Shown: one piece after another, positions 27,601 to 39,600 of the stretch
Numbering within the stretch: the stretch's first letter is position 1
Layout of the letters: each line of letters starts with the position of its first letter
Source of the DNA: Rhinopomastus cyanomelas
Lineage: Eukaryota; Chordata; Aves; Bucerotiformes; Rhinopomastidae
NCBI GenBank assembly: GCA_013400115.1
Contig: VXBP01004466.1
Span: 62,001-126,000, forward strand
Direction: 5' to 3'
DNA: 64,000 nt
Notes under the pieces: generated by a model
What the model saw: the letters and a program-made list of their open reading frames with translations, nothing else
What the model was told of the DNA's origin: nothing
Database searches by the model: none
Translations under genes and position numbers: made by a program

Positions 27601-30600
27601 GGGGACAGTGAGGATGCAAGAGGGCCAGAAGTGTGACAGCCCTTCAGTGCTTGACTTTACATACCTGAAGCAAAGCATCATTTCACCCTCCCTTTGCACA
27701 ACTCAGTCCAGTGAACTGACTTTCTCCTCATTATCATCTCAGCCAGACCATGAAGCTTTCAACATCTGATTTAAAACCCATCAATGCAATCATGAAACAC
27801 TATTGTATTGTTTTGCCTTCAGCTGTTTCCTAGGCTGATTTCTAAAAACCATTTATCACTCATCATAAACTCTCCAGATTTGTGCCAGCATTGCCAGCAG
27901 AACATCAACATCTGCATGGACACCCCACACTCCCGTGTTACTCCACAGGTCTCTATTCAGTTACTTGGCAGTACACACTATGTGGCAACAACTCAAGATC
28001 GTATCTTAGGGAATCTTCTCCACCTTCCTTGGCAACTGAGTGACCAAAAAGCGCACACATAGCTGGCTCACAGAACTGAGCCATCAGTATAAGTGGCAGC
28101 TTAGACCAACAGCATAGCCCCAGTAAAGCAATGAAGCCAAACATTCCATGGTTTTGCATGAAGTACACAGCTGCCATCCTAAACCTGCTGAAGTCAGATT
28201 AAGTACCTCCCTGTACAAAGGTTTGAAGGGCAAAATCCTTTACACGTTCATTAATCCTTGCAAGCCTGATTTTCCTCTGGACCCTGCATATAGACAGCAG
28301 TAAACTCCTTGCACAAGTACATCCTTAGGCTGCTTAATACCACACACTCTACAGCACAACACTGCCCAATAGCCATACAGCAACCACAAATTATTGAAGA
28401 AAACTATTTCCCAAGGTGTTCAAATCGAGTTTTCAAGAGCTGTTTAAGCATTAGAAGAGTCCCTAGGTGAGTAACACACTTCTTGGCCTACTAGGAAACA
28501 TGAAATCTGCCATTTTTAACACAAGGAGTGTCTCAGAAAAACCTGGAACTGACCCTTCAATTAAAAAACATTTCTACAAGGTCAAGTCTCACAGCCAAGC
28601 AAGGGGGAACTGACTGTTCACAGAACTCGCCTCCGAAGCAACTATCTTGCCATAAATGTCAGAGCCTAATGTAGAATCATCAGGGATTGGAAGGGACCTT
28701 GAAAGATCATCTAGTCCAATCCCTCTGCCACAGCAGGCTCACCTCACTGGAGAAGCCATGGAATCAGAATCACTCAGGGTTGGAAGGAACTATCATCCAG
28801 TTCCAACCCCCCTAGCACAAGCAGGGACACCCCACCCTAGACCAGGCTGGCCAGAGCCCCATCCAGCCTGGCCTTAAACACCTCCAGTGATGGGGTCCCA
28901 ACCACCTCCCTGGGCAACCCATTCCAGGCTCTCACCACTCTCACAGTGAAGAACTTCCTCCTCACATCCAGTCTAAATCTACCAGCTATCTCCAACTTTG
29001 CTCCATTCCCCCTAGTCCTGTCACTATGCGCCATCCTAAACAGTCCCTCCCCAGCCCTTCTGTAGGCCCCCTTCATACTGAAAGGCCACAATAAGGTCAC
29101 CTTGGAGCCTCCTCTTCTCCAGACTGGACAGGCCCAATTCTTTCAGTCTGGCCTCATAGGAGAGGTGCTTTGAATGTTCCTAACTGGGGTTCAAAACTCT
29201 TTTAACAGGTGCTTTGCTGCATCCTCACCTCTGTGGATTGATCAACAGGCTGCTCCTATTAGGGTTTTTCAGAAGCCTTCTCTGAATTTGTGCACCTTCA
29301 GCAGAACACACTTCTATTCTCTTCCCGGTCTGATATGACAACCAGCAAGTAGGAACATCACCTGTACAGTATTTCACTGCAGATCTGGTCAGAAAAGATG
29401 CTAAAAGCATGCTGGACTCCGCAGCTCTGTCAAGTACCACATACTTATAAAGTGCACTTGTTCCCTCCTATCCTGCCCACCTTTCCATCAGACCATCTCA
29501 CCATAAGGTGAGAGATGAGCTGAGGTCTTTTGTCTTGGGCTACTTTACTGCCTCCACGGACTTGCTCAGGTGTAACCTGACTGGTTGTCAGTGGCTGTGC
29601 TGAGGATGCCCTTAGAGGAGAAAGTGCTCGCTCCACATAGCATGAACACACAGCTCAGCTAACCTTTTTTCCTTCCCCCAGCAAACCCTAGAAAACCAGC
29701 ATCTGCCTTTTGAGCAGAGGCACAATGTTCCTAGCATACAAGCGATACAGACCCCTGTGCTGCACCTGTCTGTGCTAACAGCCCCTTGGGAGCATCTTAC
29801 CCAAGAAAAAAAGCCACTAACAACAAATTATGCAGCTCATCAGTTACACAGCTCCTGTTCCTCCTGAATTCCAGCATGGCCTTTATGCATCTGGATGTCT
29901 TCGCATCTACACTCCAAATAAAAAAAACAGTCTGGGGAACAAGTCATCAATAGCTACGTCTATAAAACCACATTTTACCCTCTTCCAGCAAGTCTGTTAT
30001 CCTTGACAGGGAGCCTCGTATTTCTGGGGGTGTAATTCACTTGATGCCTCTTTCCTAAAGTGTCTTTTTTGAGGATACACAGGTACAGTAGCAGAGTGCT
30101 GAGTCTGCTTTATCATCAGACTCTGTTATGTGCCATATACATAATGCTATTTGCTTTAATGACTTCAGGTATCATAGAGGGATTTTAGCCCTGGTATAAA
30201 ACTGAATCATAAACACAGTTAAGAGCAGGTTTGCAAACACTACAAAAATACCCTTGGAAGATGATTTAGAGAGCTCTGCTTCCTCGACAGCTGGAGCAGG
30301 GCTCCGCCTCTTTCTTCTCCTCACTTCCAGTAAAATTAAGCTGAAGTGAACTCTGCCTCTCATTGCCAAAACACCACTGCAAGGCCTGTCATGTAAACCC
30401 TTGGAAGGGGAGTGAAGCTACAGGCCTGTGACCGTGGAAAGTTATGACAGGACAGCAGGTTTCAGAGCCACTGAAAAGCCACGTGGCATGGACCGTGCAG
30501 CATTAGCACTACTGTAAGCAGAACTGCTCAGAGGTGCTGAGCTCTGGCCGTGTTCTGGGAAAAGTCCATAGGTTGGTTTGCCCTGGGCTGCACCACATGG

Positions 30601-33600
30601 CCTGTCATTTCCAATTAAACATCTGAAACTAGGCTCTTCCTTAAAACTGCCCCTGCTCATTAATTGCAAGTTCTCAGATCTGGCAAGCTCCTTAACACAA
30701 GGTATAACCTCCAGCAGCAACACAAACCATCTGAACAGCCCCTACGAGGACACTGCTACACTTAAAACAGTAATTTTTCACCTGGAAAAGCTGTCCCAGC
30801 TCTGCAGCCTGTGGTGTGAAAGGTTGTGTGTCACCAGCCACCGAAACGCACCTACCGCTGGGGGCAAACATGCTAGATATGAAAAGTCAGGTGCCCTGTT
30901 GTGGACAATAACAAGCCAAGAACATGATGTCTCTTCATTCGAAGGTGAAAGTTCTGCATACACTCAGGTACACGCTCTCAAGTACTCCAGATACCATCAC
31001 GATTACCAAGGCAGCTGAATGCACAAAAAGAAGAGCAAAAGGGGTATTTTTGGTGTGAATGTGAAATGACACCTCATTCTCACTACAAACTACAAAATCC
31101 ATAAAACACCTGATACAGTAGAATCCTGTAGTGAAAGGTCCTTAACCATGAACATCTGCATAAGTTAACAGAATCACAGAACACTAGGGATTGGAAGGGA
31201 TCTTGAAAGATCATCTAGTCCAATCCCCCTGATACAACAGAATAACCCAGGCCAAGTCACACAGGAACATATCCAGGTGGGTTTTAAGCATCTCCAGAAA
31301 AGGAGACACCACAACCCCTCTGGGCAGCCTGTTCTAGTGCTCCGTCACCCTCACTGGGAAGAAGTTCCTTCTCATATTTATATGGAACCTCCTATGTTCC
31401 AGCTTGCACCCATTGCCCCTTGTCCTATCATTAGATGACACTGAGAAGAGCCTGGCTCCATCCTCCTGACACCCACCCCTCAAGTATTTATAGACATGAA
31501 TGAGGTCACCTTCAGTCTCCTCTTCTCCAAGCTAAAGAGACCCAAGCTCCCTCAGCCTCTCCTCATAATGGAGGTGTTCTATGCCCCTCATCATTTTTGT
31601 AGCTCTGCGCTGGACTCTCTCCAGCCATTCTGTGTCTTTCTTGAACTGAGGGGCCCAGAACTGGACACAATACTCCAGATGTGGCCTCACCAGGCAGAGT
31701 AGAAAGGGAGAAGGACCTCTCTCCATCTGCTAACCACTCCCCTTCTGATCCACCCCAAGATGCCTTTGGCCTTCTTGGCCACAAGAGTACATTGCTGGCT
31801 CATAGTCAACCTGCTGCCCACTATGATCCTAAGGTCCCTTTCTCCTACACTGCTCTCCAAGTCAGTCCTCAGCCTGACTAGCTGTTAGCTAGGGTTCTTT
31901 TTGTCCAGATGCAAGACTCTACACTCGCCCCTGTTAAAATTCATTAAATTTCTCCCTGCCCAGCTCTCCAGGTCTTGCTGAATGGTGGTGCAGCCTGTTA
32001 GGGCGTCAGCCACTCCTTCCAGCTTTGTGTCATGACCAAACTTGCTGATAGTGCTCTCTAACCCCTCATCCAAGTCATTAATGAGCAGATTGAATAGTAC
32101 TGGTTGCAGTACTAACCCTTGGGAGACTCCACTAGATACAGGTCCCACTGACCACTACTCTCTGGCTTCTTTCCTACAGCCAGTTCACCACTCACCTCAC
32201 TACTCATATTGTCCAGACCACACTGCCTCAGTTTGGCTGCAAGGATGCTATGGGTGACTGCGTCAGATGCTTTACTGAAGTGAAGACAGACCACAGCCAC
32301 TGCTTTGCCATCATCTAGCCACCTGGTTATGTCCTCTCAAAAGGCTATCAGGTTGGTCAAGCAAGAGTTTCCTTTGGTGAAGCCATGCTGACTGTCCTTA
32401 ATGACCCTCTTGTCCTTGCTGTGCTTTGAGCCAGCTTCAAGGATAAATTGTTCCATCACCTTTCCTGGGATGGAGGTGAGGCTGACTGGTCTACAGTCAC
32501 TTGGGTCATCCTTGACCTTCTTGAAGATTGAGTGACATTTGCTATCTTCCAGCTACCAATCCTGAATCCCATCCCAAAGATGATGGACTACCAATGACTT
32601 CCACCACCTCCTTTAGCACTTGCAGGTGCATCCCATCAGGGCCCACAGATTTATGTACATCCAGTTTGCTCAACTGATCCCTAATCTAGGACTCATCAAC
32701 CAGGGCAAACTCCTCCTTTGTCCCAGCTTCTTCTGGGGCTTGATATCAGGACAGCCTCCAGATGTATAGACAGAGGCAAAGAGAGTGTTCAGTTGTTATA
32801 CCAGTAATAACAACCAGCCTCAGCCATGTATTTGCTGTCATTGTTGGATTTCTGTGATACAACCCTCATCAGGAGGGTGCCAGAAATCTCCTGCATGTTA
32901 TGACACACCTTTGCAACAGATTCACATAGTGAACACAGATCGGCCTCTTCCCTACAGCCACTCCTCTTCATTCATCTGTTCAGATGAATTTCTCATTACC
33001 CCAGAGCTATGTGCCTAGCTCAGAGGGCCCAGTATGCACCATTACCTTTATCCTTCATGTACTTAATGGTTCCTCACATCTTCCTGCTTGTTATTCTTGC
33101 CTGAAAGGCTGAGAAAACCTATTAGGACAGAGGAAATACAGCAGACAAGAGGATGCACCAGTCAGGATGCCCATTCTAAAGCCTTAAGGATCATGTGTAT
33201 GGTGGCATTTAGTAGGGCTGAAGCTGCTACTTAATTAGGTTTGCTTAATGAGTTATACTAAATAGTGTATACGTAAGAAAAGGTTTCCTATTAGCACAAG
33301 GACCTCGCTGGATTATCTAGGTGAAACACTGCCATTACAGTGGAGTCTTTTCTGATTTTACGTATTTAACCATGACCTACACTCCTTCACTTGAAGAAGG
33401 CCTATCTCTCCAGAGGGAGCCTGCCTCTTTAATCAGCTCCAGTATGTTTTTTCAGGGTTCAGCAGGGATGGATAGAGAAGCATCATGCCTCCACGTAACA
33501 CATGAGCTTTCAGAAGCTCAGGAGGGTGGTAAAGAAGTCATCAACTTCAAGTATAAATGGGCAGTACCTGCAGTCTGATCTGACAGGCACCCACTGCTCC

Positions 33601-36600
33601 AGGTAACACTGAGATCAATGAACACTGAAACCTCCATGCACTCCCTGTGAGCTTAGCTGCCTGCTTTATGTTCTTATGCAAGAGGTTGTCTCCTGCTGAA
33701 ACCACAGTCAGGACGGGGTTTCAAGAGGGAGACTAAAATCCTAAGTCTCCGATTATGATTTACCTTTGCTTGCTACAAGATTTGGGAAATCCAAACTATT
33801 TCCAAGATACAGCATCTCCTCTCTATTAATGCAGAGGCTCCCATCCCCCAAACCTATCCTGAGAAACCGTTCCCAAACCCCAGAAAGCTCAAAAGTGAAG
33901 GAATTTGTGCAGAGCTGCTCTGAGGTACCTTGTCCAGGGAGCTAGGCCCATCCTTTGGTGCTTCTATCACAGACTCTCTGGACACTGTACAGTATCAGGC
34001 TGTAAGGAGAACAGGTTATACCAAGGGCATTATCAACTTCAGGTTTTTTTTATAAAAAGCCAGCTTTTTTTTTCCACAAGCTAAATCACTTAATTCTTCC
34101 GCCCTTTCCATCACCACCAGCAACACAGATCACCCGTGACCTGCGAAGGCTGTGAGCTATGTTGGTGAGTGGTGCAGAACAGGATACGCCCAACACTACT
34201 GATAGTGGTAAAAATAAGTCCTGCTTTGTGATCCAAAGCAGTTAAGATCAGGAGGTGCACAGAGAATGTGTAGACAATAAGCTGTCACAAAACAACAAGA
34301 ATTGTATGGCACAGATGTAGGTCTGAGATTTAAACAGATATGAGATCACCAGGGTGTGGTATGGAAGCTGCAGATGAACAAAGTCTCATGATTCTCCCTT
34401 TTGTTCACTTTATTTGAAAGAGAATAAAGGAGAAATGAGGTCCAGACTTCTCTCCAGCTGGAAGGAAACAAGCACCCCCTCTCCTAGTACAGGGTGAACC
34501 CCATTCCCTCACAACTACAGCCTTCCCCAGACACAAGCTGGTGGGGTTAGTGGGGAAGGGTCTTGGCCCTTGCAGCCACAAGACAGACCCAAGCCTGGCA
34601 TCACAGCAGGGGACACCCACCAGGTACCTCTCCTACCACATTCTAGTCTCCCACTGCAGCACCCTCACCTTCCACATTCCCGGTGCCATTCAGCACCACA
34701 TCTACACTCAAACCTTTCCATCTCATGTGCCAAACTCTGGGAGATGAAACAAAGCTCCCAGGCTCAGCTGTGTACCAGCCGGCACTGTCACTCAGGGCTC
34801 TGCCAGAGCATAATGAACTTGCCAAGGAGTGCAGGGGTGAAGAGGTGAAGTCTGCTTGTCTTCCTCTTTTCACACAGCCCTTACTGCCCTTTCATATCTC
34901 TAGCCATTTCTAAGTGGTTTGTTTTCAAATATCAGAGAGGCAAAACATAGAAGTACAAAGCCATTAACTAACTCCTTCTGGTCTGGAGTCCAAGCAACTG
35001 GTAGAGACAAGACAAACAGATTTTTCCAAAGGCTTTAACCCACGAGAAATAACCATCTCACTGAAACCCCATTCAGAAGGGTTTATGGAGCCTGTTGTAG
35101 GACATCCTTAAGGATCAGTGGATATACCAAACAAGCTGTAAACTGACCCAGTATCTTAACTTCTGTCAGTGTTCAGAATGTAAATCAAGATAACTTACTT
35201 TTTATGACTACCTATGCGTATTAGAAGTCCACATTGGAACACTGACCTGGTTTAGAGGTAAAGTTTAACTCCAGATTTTTAGGGAAACTTAAACCAGTAT
35301 TTATACTTAAGTAATGACATGTAACAAGAAGGGAATCCCCGCCTTCTGCACTTACACAAACAGTCTGTGGCAAAATCCAGACAGAAATAGAAATCAGCTC
35401 TGAAACCATCCATGGCCTGCAAGGGCTGCACTGATGGATGGCTTTTATTGAAGTGCTGCAGTAATTAGTTAATTGTGAATTGAACAGCAGACAACCATAT
35501 AGTTGTATAAGAAATCTGTTTTCAACCCAAGAGGAAGCAAACACCACCTTCTGGGTGAAATTATTCCAAAGAAATTCCAACTCTTACTCTGGTTTCTGCA
35601 CCCCTCAGGACAGAACTCCAGTTATGTTCTTATACACTAGTGTCTTCCACAGACAAAGCACATGCATCATTTCAATCCCAAATCCACAGTTCTTCCCAGC
35701 TTCCAGTGCAGTCAGCAACACTGGCTGAGATGGTAACACAAGAACAGGAGGCACTAAGCCTCCTTGACAGTCATGACATGAACAGGGCAACATTGAGTTC
35801 CACACCTTTGAGCGTTAAGAGGTTTTTATCAACACTATCTCAAATAAAGCAATAATGGTAACTGCAAAAAGGCAGCTCCAGTCAAATTCTCCACCCAGCC
35901 ACCTGAAGTCTCTAAGTATTTCAGTGTTAAGTATCACTCACACCTCCTGAACAAGAGTCCAAAGATCAGAAACTGGCCTAACAGTCAAAGCCTGTAATTC
36001 AGAAGTCACAGATCCACTTCACATCTGGCAAAGATGCTTCTCATACAGTAGCTTGAAAAAGAAAGATGCTAATGAAATCAAAAAAGAAGCTGCTGCTCTC
36101 ATCTCAAGAATAAGTGATGAACGTAGAATTCATCATCTCAGATTGCGATAAAGGCAAGTAACATTTGCAATTGAATCCCACTTTTCTTCCACCACATGTA
36201 CCAATCACAGACCCCTCCACAAAGTTCAAGTAACACTTCAGGGTTGAATGGATCAAGACAAACTATTTTCCTCTTGCAGAAAAGCTCAGCATCAGAAGCC
36301 CAAGCCCACAGCAGTACTGCAGAGACAGTGTGCAATAGATAAACACCACAGCTCACACTTTCAAGGGACAATTATAAAAAGAGAATTGTGAAGACGCTTG
36401 AGTGCTGCACCAAAAAGCATATTGCTAGATGTTACCATGAGTCTGGGCACTCAAACAACACTTTTCATAATAACCAGGAAAAAACCAAACTCTTGTGATG
36501 TGCATAGAAGTAAGGGCCTGAAGAAGTGTAGTGTTCCCTTCAGAAAAGAAAATCACTTGGGGCGAGATAAAATCAACAAATACTTCTCAGTGTGATGTCT

Positions 36601-39600
36601 TCACAACCACCACCTCAGCTTCCCTGAATGCGGCATTGAGACGATTCAAGAAAATTTTTGTTTCCAAACGCTTCAAAGAGAAGCTCTGCTAGATAAGTAG
36701 TTACACCTCACCTTTACAACATCTCTTGGCAGAGATGTACAGCTTTCAATGCATCGACAAAGTAAGACCATACCCCTCTCTGCTTGGAGCCGTGCATTCA
36801 GCACAGCACTTGGGTTTAACTCAAATGACATTTCAGTAGCACCTGCCCCAGGTAAAAATCACTATTTATAGTGGGATGGGTGTCCAGAAGGGTGATTTCA
36901 CCCGCTGCTTCAGGTTTGAGTGCAAATCACTGACTGCATGTTGTCATTTACGATTAAGCACTTTTCCTCCTCCCAGGCTCTAGTGGAGATTTGTCACTTT
37001 GCACCATGTTCTCCTGAAAGCACAAGATAAACTCAAAAGGCAGCATTTGGACACGGCTAAGCTGCAAGTATCAGCACTAGCTGTGCACAGAGCAGGTACT
37101 AACTTTGCAGTGGTCCTACTGGAGCCCCATTTCCACATGACAACAGAGTAAACACCTCTTGTTTTGCTCTTCTTCAGAGCACAGAATCCTGCTTCATTCC
37201 AAACACTCTACAGCGATTTAAGCTGTAATTTTAGCTCACATAATGCTGGTTGTTCATTAGCAGGAAAAGGTAAAAACCCAGCTCAGCATCACGCTTCAGT
37301 TAAGATGCAACACTCCCAGGTCACAAATAAACAATTAAGCACTTTAAGAACTTTCATGGATTTTTCTCTGATGTTAAGTGGAAAAACAAGAGTGCAGGCA
37401 AGTGTTCTTGCCAGCCAGGGAGGGAAAGCACTGCACAGGTCTGTCCCATCCAGAGCAGGGTAAAGACCTTATGAGGATGAGCTTTCCACCCCGAGGTCAT
37501 TACCCACCACCATATGTTCACCCTCAGTAGTGTCAGGGCACAAGGACCACTCAGAGAAGGACGTACAGGCTTACAGAGAAGAATCTGCTCTACATAATCT
37601 TTTCAAGTTCATCTTCTCAGTCTCTTCATTTCTCATCCCAGCTCTCCTGACAGCAAAGACTTAACGCTGGATTAGAAGAGATTAATTAATTATAACAAGA
37701 GAAAGTTAAGGTTCATTAACGCATTTCACACAGTCCCCCACAGCATCCTTGCAGCCAAACTGAGGCAGTGTGGTCTGGACAATAGGGGTAGTGAGGTGGG
37801 TGGTGAAATGGCTGCAGGAAAGAAGCCAGAGAGTAAGTGGTCAGTGGGACAGAGTCTACTTGGAGGCCTGTATCTAGTGGAGTCTCCCAAGGGTCGGTAC
37901 TGGGACCAGTTCTATTCAATTTATTCGTTAATGACTTGGATGAGGGATTAGGGTGCACTGTCAGCAAGTTTGCTGATGAAACAAAGCTGGAAGGAGTGGC
38001 TGACACCCCAGCAGACTCTGCTGCCATTCAGTGAGACCTGGACAGGCTGGAGAGCTGGGCAGGGAGAAATTTAATGGACTATAACATGGGTGAGTGTAGA
38101 GTCTTGCATCTGGACAAAAAGAACCCCAGGTACCAGTATAGAATCATAGAATCATCATGGCTGGGAAGGACCTCCAGGGTCATGGGCTGGGGACTGACTT
38201 CTTGGAGAGCAGTGTAGGAGAAAGGGACCTTAGGATCATAGTGGGCAGCAGGTTGACTATGAGCCAGCAATGTACTCTTGTGGCCAAGAAGGCCAAAGGC
38301 ATCTTGGGGTGGATCAGAAGGGGAGTGGTTAGCAGATGGAGAGAGGTCCTTCTCCCTTTCTACTCTGCCTGGTGAGGCCACATCTGGAGTATTGTGTCCA
38401 GTTCTGGGCCCCTCAGTTCAAGAAAGACACAGAATAGCTGGAGAGAGTCCAGCGCAGAGCTACAAAAATGATGAGGGGCATAGAACACCTCCATTATGAG
38501 GAGAGGCTGAGGGAGCTTGGGTCTCTTTAGCTTGGAGAAGAGGAGACTGAGGGTGACCTCATTCATGTCTATAAATACTTGAGGGGTGGGTGTCAGGAGG
38601 ATGGAGCCAGGCTCTTCTCAGTGTCATCTAATGATAGGACAAGGGGCAATGGGTGCAAGCTGGAACATAGGAGGTTCCATATAAATATGAGAAGGAACTT
38701 CTTCCCAGTGAGGGTGACGGAGCACTAGAACAGGCTGCCCAGAGGGGTTGTGGTGTCTCCTTTTCTGGAGATGTTTAAAATCCACCGGATATGTTCCTGT
38801 GCGACTTGGTGATCCTGCTGTGGCAGGGCAATTGGACTAGATGATCTTTCGAGGTCCCTTCCAATCCCTAATGATTCTATGATTCATGCTAGACACAGAG
38901 AACAGCAAAGTCCCCTCAACAGTAACTGTTGGGTAGGGTGGGTGATGAGACCAGTCTACCCAACTAACTATGGCCAAGAGGGTCAAGTGCAGTTAGTCAA
39001 ACCAGACACCGGGTTCACCGGTACCTTCCAAACAACTCCACAACCACTAAAAAAACAAAAGCTGTTGTTGCAAGTGTTGTTACACCAAGTACACCAGCTC
39101 TGGGAACGATATGCTCAGATAAGAGCATTTCTTCTATGTAACTGCCTGTTTGCATGGCTGTACTCATGCTAATCAGAAAGAGTGATGAGAAAGCTGCTCC
39201 CTGGGGCAGAAACAAAAGAAGCCAAAGCGTCACTTTGAGAGAGACTGGCATGATGTGTGAATCCACAGTGTGTTTGTACTGGAATGCCAAACAAACAGTA
39301 GAATACATAGAATTAATGCAACACACACTCTTCTGGTTAAAGATTTTACAGGTGTTACAGTGACTGCACCAATGCCTGTATTTGTGATATTCCTATGATG
39401 TATTCATCTTTCTCCAAGATCCCCAACCAAACAAGAACTATGCAAGCAGATCAGGTAATACTCCTGTGAAATATAAAGCATGCCTGATCCAGGAACCATT
39501 GAGTTTTGATCTAACACTTGGGCTCAGATAAAAGCTGCCTCAGGGAAGAAACATTAATACTGTTCAACGGGATACTTGAGGCCAATCAGGGCAGCCAGAG

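Noticed and set aside
31681..38381. Matching protein sequences starting MASPGRVEREKDLSPSANHS at 31,681 and 38,381, resembling a duplicated gene
   Set aside because: Both are antisense shadows of the same CR1 segment in two inverted copies, not a gene family.
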